In this document: positions 30,144 to 38,800 of the stretch, in pieces
Position numbering within the stretch: the first letter of the stretch is position 1
How the letters are laid out: the number at the start of each line of letters is the position of its first letter
Assembly: GCA_000818945.1 (NCBI GenBank)
Contig: KN805371.1
Span: 479,994-543,993, forward strand
Direction of reading: 5' to 3'
Source: Schizochytrium sp. CCTCC M209059
Taxonomy: Eukaryota > Sar > Bigyra > Thraustochytrida > Thraustochytriidae
DNA length: 64,000 nucleotides
Translations under genes and position numbers: made by a program
The notes under the pieces: generated by a model
What the model was told of the DNA's origin: nothing
The model's database searches: none
The model's input: only the letters and a program-made list of their open reading frames with translations

Positions 30144-31478
30144 ATGTCGCCAACGTCAGCCGCGGTCGCGGAGGAGCAAAAGGCCCGCAAGACAGAGGAA
30201 GACGCCATGGCAATGAAAGTTATGGCCTTCTTCATCCTGATCATCCTCTATACACTGTACCGCACAAGCGGTGTGCAGCTTTTCGAAACCAGTAACTCCA
30301 CTTTCTCCAAGCGTGCTTCGGTCAAGAGCGGCAAGACGGCCGAAACGAGCAACAGCATCTACACGCGCCCGACATGCGTCGACATCTGCCTTGCTGGTGA
30401 CCTCGAGTGTCCAAAGGACTGCATGCTCATGCCCAAGGATCGCATGCGCAGATGGCTGGCCAACACATGCACAAATTTTGACAAGGACAATTCGTCCGGC
30501 TGCTGGTTCTTGGAAGAGTGTAAAAAGGCAAATACCAAAAGGAATTTCTGCAGCACAGAGGCCGTGGCAGGCACAGTCTGCGGAGCAAAAGACTCGAAGC
30601 CCGCAGTTGATGCCCGTGGCGACACCTTTTGCCATGATTACAACAAGCTCTGCATTGAGAACGGGAAGACGCTCAAGAAATGTTACATGCACGAGCCACT
30701 CTTGGGACTCCCGTCTCGTTACGAGGCCGAAGCCGCCATTAAAGATATGTGTGCAACGATGAATATGCCGGGCTGCTCGTGTGACCACGACGAAAGCTGC
30801 CCCCATCCTATTGAACGCTATGCCACGCTCTGCGCACACATGTCCATGCCGCAGTGTAAAATGGTGGAAGATACGTGCAAGGCCCTCTCGAGACGCCGAT
30901 TCGACGAAGACGCGCAATACTTTATGGAAACGCTCAAGTGTCCACAGCGTATGGATATGATCCCAGAAATGAAAATGTACTTTCATTGGGGTGTCCATGA
31001 GTACATCATCTTCGAGTGGCTGGTTCCGCGCAACATCATTGAGTACTTTGCGGCGTGCGTCAGCATTGTCATGGCAGGCATCTTTTCAACGCTACTCAAA
31101 GGTCTTCGCCACCGTCGTCAGCAACTCTGGAACGCCTCGCCGCTGGCGATGCATCGGTCGGACCCGAACTGCGGTCTTGGATTCTCGGGCGCACTATCAG
31201 CTCTCGCTAGCATTGCCTTTGACAACTCCGTAGAAGTTCTACCAAGCGGCACTGCGGGTCGTCTTCTCGCTCGCAACGTGACACGCGCGGGCTTTACATG
31301 TGTGATCACCGTGATCGATTACGGGCTCATGCTTCTTGCCATGACCTTTAATGGCGGCTTTTTGCTTTCGGTCATTCTCTCCTTTGGGCTCGGTCAGGTA
31401 CTTTATGGCCACTGGTTCCACGATGACATTTTTCTCAAACCGACGTCTCGCGATGCGGAGTCCACGCATGTGGATTAA
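30144..31478 (+). CDS. CTR-family copper transporter with long Cys-rich ectodomain
   Basis: A 444-residue membrane protein (492 if the weaker-context ATG at 30000 is used). A short N-terminal membrane anchor (VMAFFILIILYTLY) is followed by about 250 residues with over 20 cysteines (e.g. CVDICLAGDLECPKDC, CSCDHDESCPH). The C-terminal third is a CTR module: a Met motif EMKMYFHWG before the first membrane helix (IIEYFAACVSIVMAGIFSTL), then helix two with the diagnostic MxxxM (YGLMLLAMTF), and a Gly-rich helix three (VILSFGLGQVLYG). CTR proteins import Cu(I) as trimers. The family is usually 150-200 residues; long ectodomains are known in some protists (e.g. Dictyostelium p80). The Cys-rich part may capture copper or interact with other proteins. 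Confidence 0.85.
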   Translation: MSPTSAAVAEEQKARKTEEDAMAMKVMAFFILIILYTLYRTSGVQLFETSNSTFSKRASVKSGKTAETSNSIYTRPTCVDICLAGDLECPKDCMLMPKDRMRRWLANTCTNFDKDNSSGCWFLEECKKANTKRNFCSTEAVAGTVCGAKDSKPAVDARGDTFCHDYNKLCIENGKTLKKCYMHEPLLGLPSRYEAEAAIKDMCATMNMPGCSCDHDESCPHPIERYATLCAHMSMPQCKMVEDTCKALSRRRFDEDAQYFMETLKCPQRMDMIPEMKMYFHWGVHEYIIFEWLVPRNIIEYFAACVSIVMAGIFSTLLKGLRHRRQQLWNASPLAMHRSDPNCGLGFSGALSALASIAFDNSVEVLPSGTAGRLLARNVTRAGFTCVITVIDYGLMLLAMTFNGGFLLSVILSFGLGQVLYGHWFHDDIFLKPTSRDAESTHVD

Positions 31479-31590
31479 AGTCGTTCAGTCTTGTGACGTC
31501 AGAGTTTTTCTGAAACACCGCTCCGAGGGCGGTACCGAAAAGCGTGCAGCGGCCTTTTCGGAAACAAACACGTCGATGTCGACGCGATGC

Positions 31591-31628
31591 GCAAGTCGTC
31601 CCTCAAGCCGCAAGTCGTCCCTCAAGCC
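31591..31628. repeat. 19-base perfect tandem duplication over the ADAT1 stop
   Basis: Two identical adjacent copies of a 19-base unit starting GCAAGTCGTCC. The right copy contains the ADAT1 stop codon, read on the minus strand. The unit length is not a multiple of three. Confidence 0.9.
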
Positions 31629-33289
31629 GATAGGATACCCGTGAAGATTTCAAGAATTCTTGGGTTAGGACGTAGCCCTCGAGCATCGTCTGGCGCGCGT
31701 GGCTCGCTAGCATGATCCTTTCGATCACGGTGCTTCCTTTGCTTCTTTCGAGGCGCGAATGCAGGCGCATCCCGGGACTTGAGCACTTCAAGAGCCTGAG
31801 ATTTCACCTTGGAATACTGCTCCTTTCTCGTCGAGATGTTTTTCTTCGAGCTCGTATTTTCACTTGCGCAGATAGGTACGGCAGCAGCGGAATGCACGGA
31901 CGAGCAGCTTTGTCGAAGCAACTCGAGGAGAGCCTTTCTGCAGATGCTTGATTCGCGACTTTGATCCTGCGCGCTGTGCTCAATGTTAGAATTAGCCCCC
32001 GCACAATCTGCTGGTGTCAATGCAGCGCCATGATGTTCACCGCCAGAACCAGCGTCCACGCGTTCTGCTGATGACAATGCATCGCCCTTGATACAATTCA
32101 TTTTATCCCTTTGGCTTTTCGATGGGACAGCAAGGCCTTCATCACCTCGTAAATAACTTGCGCCAGCAATGTCGCCACGTGCCCAGTGTACAGCGATATT
32201 GTTGGAAAAGGCTGCCTCCGCATCCTGTGCAACGTTTCCCGAGTTGAGCTTTACGCTTGTGCGTAAGAGAACCGGGTGGTGAAGACGAAACGGCCCGCAT
32301 GCAGGCACTTCCTGGAGCCGACAGCACACGGCGCGTTCAAGATGACGTCTGGAGAATTTTCGACCTACGACAAGGGTCGAGAGATAGAGAGGGTCAACAA
32401 TGTCCACGAGCCATTTGCTCTGGAGCCCAACAAGGTTCCACATCGCTATCTTGTCGCTGCAAGAAAGAATGTTGCCTTGACCACTGTCTGGCTCGGCTGT
32501 TCCCGAGGCAAACACTGGTTTACTAGGCTTCGACTTTTTCTTCAAGTGCACGCTCTCTGTGCCAGCTGTCGTTGTAGCTACTCCGTTGTCATTCGCAGAC
32601 TTTGTTGTGGAGTCTTCAACTTTGTAATTCGCCCTTTTCTCGTCCTCCGCGATCTGGAGGTCTCGTTTGACACTGGCGGCAATCTGCCCTTCGGCCCGAC
32701 TTGCAAGAGACAGTGTGCCATGAGGCAATTGGGGCCACACGTGCGCCGCAAGATCGGTAGGAACGGGGGGTTCTGGCTTGCCAGAAGCCCATCGTCGCAC
32801 CGACGAGTTGCCACACGGGGTGCTGCTTGTGTAAAGGTGAAGATGCGCTCCAGGCGCAAGGCGGGCACGATGCGTTTCGGGATCGGTGATCAAAAAGTCG
32901 GAAGTCCCGTCGCGATGGAGTTTGGCGATTTCCCGCATCACAACTTGCAGAAAGGCCCGACGGGCAAGCACTTCTGCATGCGCGTCGTGGACGCGGCAAC
33001 CGTGCACTTTGTCGGCCTCTTTGACATATTGCCGTACGAATTTAGTCCCAATGCCCAGAGACAGAACCTTCGGTTCGTTTTGCGTGTCTTGCGAGGGCGA
33101 GGCAGCTTCGTGCGTGAGCAGTATAGCCGCGAGCACCGTCTGCTCGGTGCTATGAAGGGTAGCGTCCAAGAACCCTGGGCACTGCGCCTCACAAGCCTCC
33201 CTCGCTGCGCGTGCTACCACGTCTGCAAAGGCACACGTCGCCGTGCGGTCCTTCTCGGCGTACCTCTCGTTTTTCGCAGGCTCGCTCAT
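31622..33289 (-). CDS. ADAT1: tRNA-specific adenosine deaminase ADAT1 (TAD1)
   Basis: A 555-residue protein from the ATG at 33289 (MSEPAKNERY); the frame upstream has only a TTG start. ADAT1/Tad1 converts adenosine 37, next to the anticodon of tRNA-Ala, to inosine. The A-deaminase domain is split, as in the family. The N-terminal zinc site has HAEVLARRAF (His104, catalytic Glu106) and TPCGNSSVRRW (Cys159). Later motifs are CSDKIAMWNLVGLQ with its Cys, and DIVDPLYLSTLVVGRKFS. A less conserved insert lies between them, and the C-terminal 150 residues are variable and Lys-rich (KKQRKHRDRKDH). The protein is longer than yeast Tad1, mainly through this tail. Confidence 0.92.
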   Translation of the reverse strand: MSEPAKNERYAEKDRTATCAFADVVARAAREACEAQCPGFLDATLHSTEQTVLAAILLTHEAASPSQDTQNEPKVLSLGIGTKFVRQYVKEADKVHGCRVHDAHAEVLARRAFLQVVMREIAKLHRDGTSDFLITDPETHRARLAPGAHLHLYTSSTPCGNSSVRRWASGKPEPPVPTDLAAHVWPQLPHGTLSLASRAEGQIAASVKRDLQIAEDEKRANYKVEDSTTKSANDNGVATTTAGTESVHLKKKSKPSKPVFASGTAEPDSGQGNILSCSDKIAMWNLVGLQSKWLVDIVDPLYLSTLVVGRKFSRRHLERAVCCRLQEVPACGPFRLHHPVLLRTSVKLNSGNVAQDAEAAFSNNIAVHWARGDIAGASYLRGDEGLAVPSKSQRDKMNCIKGDALSSAERVDAGSGGEHHGAALTPADCAGANSNIEHSAQDQSRESSICRKALLELLRQSCSSVHSAAAVPICASENTSSKKNISTRKEQYSKVKSQALEVLKSRDAPAFAPRKKQRKHRDRKDHASEPRAPDDARGLRPNPRILEIFTGILSA

Positions 33290-33981
33290 GGTCCTCGTGC
33301 CGCGCTGCGGGCGGAGTCCTCCTCGGCCGAGCGAGCCTTTCGTTGTTTGTCTGCTCGCTCGCCGCCACAAGTTGTACTTCTACTGCAACTAGTAGGTGAA
33401 GACAAGGTCGCCCACGACGCGGGTGGACTTTCAGGGCACGGCAAGGCTCGGCGAGACATGGCAGGGCAAGGCACGGCAAGGCAAGGCAAGGCAAGGCAAG
33501 GCAAGGCAAGGCAAGGCAAGGCAAGGCATGGCGACCACGTGCGGCTGGCGAAGAGGTGCGCGGCTCGCTGTTGCTCGCAGTCATCGGCTCGCGATACTCG
33601 GATGACAACGTGACGCACGAGGAGGGAAAAAACAGCGGCCAAATACCACTTCTACAAAAGGAGAAAAGACCGACCAACAAACAAACATCGAAGGGCAGCG
33701 CGCAGCCGCGTGCGTGCGAGGCGGCCGCGGCGCGAGGCACGGGCGGGAGCAGACGCGCGCGAGGCGGCCGGCTACGGGCTGCAGATCGCGGCTTGCAGGC
33801 GCGGCTCGCGCGGCGGGGGATCACGAAGGTGCTGCACGATCAGCGCTTTGCGAGCAAACGTTCACAAACCAAGCAGGACCTCCGAGTGACGACCTCGCGC
33901 GGAAGTTGACGCAGCACGCGAGGGGACGCAAGCGAGCGAGCAAGAGGAGAAGAGGCAAAGGCGAAAGAAACTCGGTGCGCG
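33290..33981. other. divergent promoter region with GGCAA pentanucleotide array
   Basis: This lies between ADAT1 (-) and the piggyBac-derived gene (+). A GGCAA-type array (33461-33528), of about ten near-perfect units plus degenerate flanks, sits here. The same GGCNN pentanucleotide class occurs at 21624-21678 and near 24036-24072. Confidence 0.65.
33461..33528. repeat. (GGCAA)n pentanucleotide repeat
   Basis: Perfect GGCAA units run through 33476-33526, with degenerate units (GGCAG, GGCAC, GGCTC) before them. Confidence 0.95.
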
Positions 33982-35226
33982 ATGGCCGGCGGAGATCTTC
34001 ACATGCGCGAGGGCGAGAACAGGGTGGATGCGGACAGCGGAGACAATACGCTAGAGCCTCCCCCGCCACCACCGCCGCCGCCCTCGAGCACGCGCGTGCA
34101 AATGCCTACGCGCAAAGACCTAGAAGACCCAGAGGTTTCGCAAGAGATATCACTCGATAACTTACTGCGCGCGCTTGACAAGCTCCCGCGGTATACGAAT
34201 CCTGACGTAAAAGAAGTCGCGCTCGACCTCTTCAACAGCCTCTTTTCACAGCAATTCCTGTATCTGTCAAAGATAAACCCGGGCATTGGTATTCGCGAGT
34301 GGGAGGTGCGGTCTTTTGTTGGTGGTTGTATCATGTGGGCCGTTCTTGGTTTGAGCAGGGACCGAGCCTTGGTGCTGTTCTCGAGTTTCGTGCTGACGCA
34401 GAATCCAGGCCTCGCGAGCTTCATTCTTCCCCAAAATCGGTTCGACGAGCTCCTGAGCGACTACAAGTCGCCGCGACTCGATCTTCCTAATAACATCTGG
34501 AGTGGGGAGCACCCAGATCGCATTGTACACCACAAAGACCACGCCATTATGATTGCTGTTGCCTGCTTAGATTTGGCGCGAGTTGTTGCAGAGGCCGCAG
34601 GAATTGACATTGATGACTTGCAGGGCCAAGCACAAACCTACTTTCGCGCATCCAACCTGCAGGCGCCGCCAATTCAGTCGCAAGCTGTTCGTGTTCCCAG
34701 TGTTCAATCACCGTCTGCGCACGGGGCGGGGATGGGCTCGGCCAGTGCTTCGGGGTCAGGGTCACGCTTCTCTTCACATGATATCGAACGCATCATGGGC
34801 CGTATGCCCAAACGAAGCCCCATGTTGCAAAAATGGTTCAGCGAGGGTGCTGCCAAAAAGGTTCGTCTTGACCGAAGCCTCAAGCATGAGATGGAGGCTC
34901 TCGGATTTCGCCACATCAGAACGGGCCCTCGTCAGGGGGAGCTGAAGGGCGTCCAGGCCACGTGCGCTTTTTGTGGCGGCCAAGCCACGTACCGCTGCGT
35001 TGTTTGCAAGGTTGCGCTTCACCGCACGGCCTGCGCGCATGATCCACAGCGATTGATGGGTGAAAAGGCGCCTCCCACGTGCTTCGAACGGTTTCACACG
35101 CATGAACACCTTCCAGAACCTCAGCGCACCAAGCGTGCAAAGCCAAACTCTGAGGCAGATGCCATGGGCGTCTCCTCTCTTCCATCGTCATCTATGCGCG
35201 ATGTAGCGCACGAGGCTGACTCCTAG
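33982..35226 (+). CDS. piggyBac-transposase-derived protein lacking a visible catalytic core
   Basis: A 414-residue protein from the ATG at 33982. After a Pro run, residues about 50-165 resemble the N-terminal part of piggyBac (DDE_Tnp_1_7) transposases: IREWEVRSFVGGCIMWAVLG and LPQNRFDELLSDYKSPRLDL parallel the family's W-E-x-FLG and MSxxRFexIL segments. The C terminus has the family's Cys-rich zinc module: TCAFCGGQATYRCVVCKVAL, then HRTAC and CFERFHTHEH. Between them the transposase core with its three catalytic Asp residues is missing, replaced by a Ser/Gly linker and a short helical part. This suggests a domesticated, non-transposing protein that may bind DNA; the frame is intact. No terminal inverted repeats were found. 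Homology rests on motif reading only. Confidence 0.6.
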   Translation: MAGGDLHMREGENRVDADSGDNTLEPPPPPPPPPSSTRVQMPTRKDLEDPEVSQEISLDNLLRALDKLPRYTNPDVKEVALDLFNSLFSQQFLYLSKINPGIGIREWEVRSFVGGCIMWAVLGLSRDRALVLFSSFVLTQNPGLASFILPQNRFDELLSDYKSPRLDLPNNIWSGEHPDRIVHHKDHAIMIAVACLDLARVVAEAAGIDIDDLQGQAQTYFRASNLQAPPIQSQAVRVPSVQSPSAHGAGMGSASASGSGSRFSSHDIERIMGRMPKRSPMLQKWFSEGAAKKVRLDRSLKHEMEALGFRHIRTGPRQGELKGVQATCAFCGGQATYRCVVCKVALHRTACAHDPQRLMGEKAPPTCFERFHTHEHLPEPQRTKRAKPNSEADAMGVSSLPSSSMRDVAHEADS

Positions 35227-35818
35227 TCAGTGGGGAAGAGTCGGTCGCCTGCTCTCTGTACTTGGCACGTTCCTGTGCGCTGTGAATCCTTTCCTTGGAT
35301 GTATGTGCGATGAAAGAGGAGACAAAGATCGTCGTCAGTACGTGCGTGCGTGCGTGCTAAGGTCTGGGCCTAAGCATAGGCGTAAAAATGGCCTGGGCCT
35401 GTTGTTGAACAGTTCTCTGTAATCAGTCAGCGGTGAGTGGGGGATGTTCCCATCCAATTCCCCACCTGGAGAACGTTAGCCTTTTCATCCTTCTAATAAA
35501 AAGTTTTTGCCATGTCTTGATTCAAGATTCTGAGGAATTGCTCTGAGACAAACATGCAGACACACCGGAAGAAAAACCTTTTTATTCACGAAATGAATGC
35601 CCACGTTCATTCGACTCCTCTAAAAACCAAAATCATGTGCTCCACTGCTCGACTCGGACTTTTATGAAGGCAGCACTCACATCTGGGAGAGATAAGAATG
35701 TGATAAATGCCTTTGTTTTATTGCGGGAAATTGAAGCCTTCAGATGATGGGCCAAGTTCAAAATGACTTTTCTTTTTACTCAGAGTCTTTTTTATTTTCA
35801 TTCGCTTTCATCTTTTCT
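35227..35818. other. convergent 3' region with polyadenylation-like signals
   Basis: This holds the 3' ends of the piggyBac-derived gene (+) and the ABC transporter gene (-). AATAAA occurs on the plus strand at 35495-35500 and on the minus strand at 35797-35792, the latter 22 bases after the ABC stop. A GTGC repeat lies at 35341-35357. It is more AT-rich than the flanking genes. Confidence 0.6.
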
Positions 35819-38800
35819 TTAATGCTTGTGGCGCTGTGCGCGGTATAGCTTGGCGTACGGGCCATTCTTGCCGAGAAGCTCCTTGTGGGTGCCCTTCTCG
35901 ACAATATTGCCTTGATGGACAACAAAGATGATGTCGGAACGCTCGATCGTCTTGAGTTTGTGCGCCACCGTAATGGTTGTGACGTTGCGATGCTCCATGA
36001 GTTGCTCGAGCGAGTTCTGAACGAAACGCTCGCTTACGTTGTCGAGCGCGGCGGTGGCCTCGTCCAGTAGGATCACATCAGCGCGACGAGCGCGCAGGAG
36101 CGCACGAGCAATGCACACGCGCTGCTTCTGCCCACCCGAGAGCGACGAGCCATTCACCAAGGTTACAAAGCCGTCTGGGAGGTCACGGATAAAGTCAAGC
36201 GCATTCGCGTCACGAGCAGCTTCCTGGATCTCATCGTCAGAGACACATGCGTCATCGGGCAACCCAAAGGTAATATTCTCCAAGATGGTGCCATTGATAA
36301 GCTTGGGCTCCTGCTCAACATATGCCATCCGCGACCGCAACCAGCCCACGTTGGCCTCCTTGACGTCAATGCCGTGGAAGCGGACGCTGCCGCTCTGCAC
36401 GTCGTAAAAGCGTTCAATGTTGGCCAGCGTCGTAGACTTGCCGCTACCGCTCATACCCACAAAAGCAATGTGTTTGCCCTGTGGAATCGTCAAACTCACG
36501 TTCTCCAGCACAGGGACGTCAGGTCGCGTCGGGTAGGCAAAGTTTACCTTGTCAAAGACGATGTCGCCGCTCGTAGCCGCCTCCTCGCGAAGGCCGTCCT
36601 CAGAGAAGGGGTCAATGTCCGACTTGCGGTCCAAGACACTAAAGACGCTCGAAGCCGCAGCGGAGGCCTTGCCAACGTCCGGTGCCATGGCGCCCGCCTG
36701 GCCGGCCGAGACACCGGCAAAGAGAAGCAAGAAAACGGCGCGAAGTAGTTCGCTGAAGACAAAACCCTTCGTCTCAATGAGCACAGCCGTGTAGTAAAAG
36801 GCAATACCGTAGATGCAAAAAATGACGCCCTGGCTGAAGCCCATTCCAAAACCAGAGAGAAGACCTTTGCGCACCGCCAGACGCGTCGGTCCATCCAAAA
36901 AGGAGTCGTAAAGCGAAACGACGCGCTTGCGGAGCGAAAAAGCAGTCACCGTGCGGATGCCAGAGATGGACTCTTGCAGCACTTGTCCAGCCTCGGCAAG
37001 TGCGGCTTCGTCTTGTTTCGCAAACGAGGTCATGATGGCGAACTGGAGCCCGCCTCCAATTACGAGCAATGGAAAGAGCGCCAGCAAGACGAGAGTGAGG
37101 CGCCACGTGTACGAAAAGGCCAACGCAAAGGTGAGGGCAATTGTCACGAGGTTCTGCACCGTCAGAGCCGCACGGTCCGCAAGCGAGGCCTTGACAAGTG
37201 CAGCGTCGGTGGAAAGACGGGCTGCGAGGGCGCCCACAGAGTTCTCCTTGGCGTCAAAGAAGCCAATATCCTGCTTGAGCATCGACTCAAAGAGGGACGA
37301 TCGAATACGGAGAGTCATACGTTCGGAAATGATTCCAAAGAAAGCCTGCTGCACGTAGTTCATCACGAAGGACGCGACGGCAATGGCAACAAAGTAAAGT
37401 GCATATGTCCTTGCCTCCTCCTTGATCTGCGCCGATGTAGGGTAGTAATAAACGTTGGCGAGTTCCACGAAGACGATGCTGAACAGGGGCATGAGGGCAC
37501 CGTTCGCCGCGGCAGCGAAAACCGCCGGAATATAAAACAGCTTTTCCGGCGCGGAAAAGGCGATAATGCGACGGAGCGGCACGGAAGCGGATGGTTTATC
37601 GTCGTCAATCTTTTCATGGCCGGCGTCAGCCCCGCCCTTCTTTGTAGACACCGCACTCGAGCTTCCGATGCGCGATTTGGAATGCAGACGGTCTGTCTCG
37701 TTAACAGGCTCAAGCTCCTGGTTGATGGTGTCGTCTTGTTCTTCCTCGTCATCGCCATGGTGCTCCGAGCGCTTGGCGGCTGAAAGAAGTGCAAAGTAGT
37801 GTCCCTTCTTCGCCACGAGCTGATCGTGTGTACCTTGCTCCAGCATGCCCTCGCCCTCGCCCATCACAATAATGTTGTCGGCGTCACGAACAGTCGTCAA
37901 ACGATGAGCGATCACGATTGTGGTTCTGTGCTGCGATGCAAGCAGGTCGTCGAGTGCGGCCTGCACCACACGCTCGGACTCCGAGTCGAGCGCCGAGGTC
38001 GCCTCGTCGAGGATCAAAAGCTGAGGGTTACGAACCAGAGCGCGGGCGATAGCGATGCGCTGCTTTTGCCCGCCTGAGAGCGTGCTGCCGCCTTCGCCAA
38101 CATAAGAATCAAATCCTTCCGTAAGGTCCATGATAAAGTCATATGCGTTGGCGGCCTTGGCGGCAGCAATGACTTCCTCTTGTGTAACTTCGGCGCCTTC
38201 GGGAGCGCCGTAGACAATGTTTGCGTAGATGCTCGTCGCGAAAAGAATGGGCTCTTGTGATACGAGCCCAATCGTGTTGCGAAGCCACGCCAAGTTCAGA
38301 TCGCGGATGTCGGCGCCGTCGAGGGTGACACGTCCCTGCGTGGGATCATAAAAGCGCATCAAAAGTTGCGTGACAGTACTTTTGCCGCAACCAGAGCCAC
38401 CCACCAGTGCCGTGGTCGTGCCCGGGGCAAATTTGAGATTGATACCTCGAAAGACCTTGACGTCCGGCCGCGAGGGGTAGTGAAAGTGCACATCTTCCAG
38501 AGCGAGTGCGCCTTCGATTTCATCGGGGATCTCTCCGGAGTCTCCGGTGGCATCGATTTCCGGCTCGCGCTCGATAATGTCGTAAATTCGCGCCGCCGCA
38601 GCTCGGCCATTCGTCAACGAGCTATATGCCGGGGCGAGCTGGCCGAGCGACATTGCACCAATGAGGACGCCGAAGAAGGCGGCCAGAACACCGCCGCCGT
38701 CAATACAGTCCCCGGTGACGGCGCAGCCACAGGCGCAAGCCAGGCAGTTGCAAACATCCGCGGCAACATTAAAGGTAAATTCATTCTCGGCGCCACTTGT

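Noticed and set aside
32276..33613. 445-codon plus-strand frame opposite ADAT1
   Set aside because: It overlaps ADAT1 catalytic motifs in antisense and ends in translated GGCAA repeats.
33982..35226. Intact piggyBac transposon
   Set aside because: No terminal inverted repeats or TTAA-flanked ends were recognised and the catalytic core is missing, so I call it a derived gene, not a mobile element.
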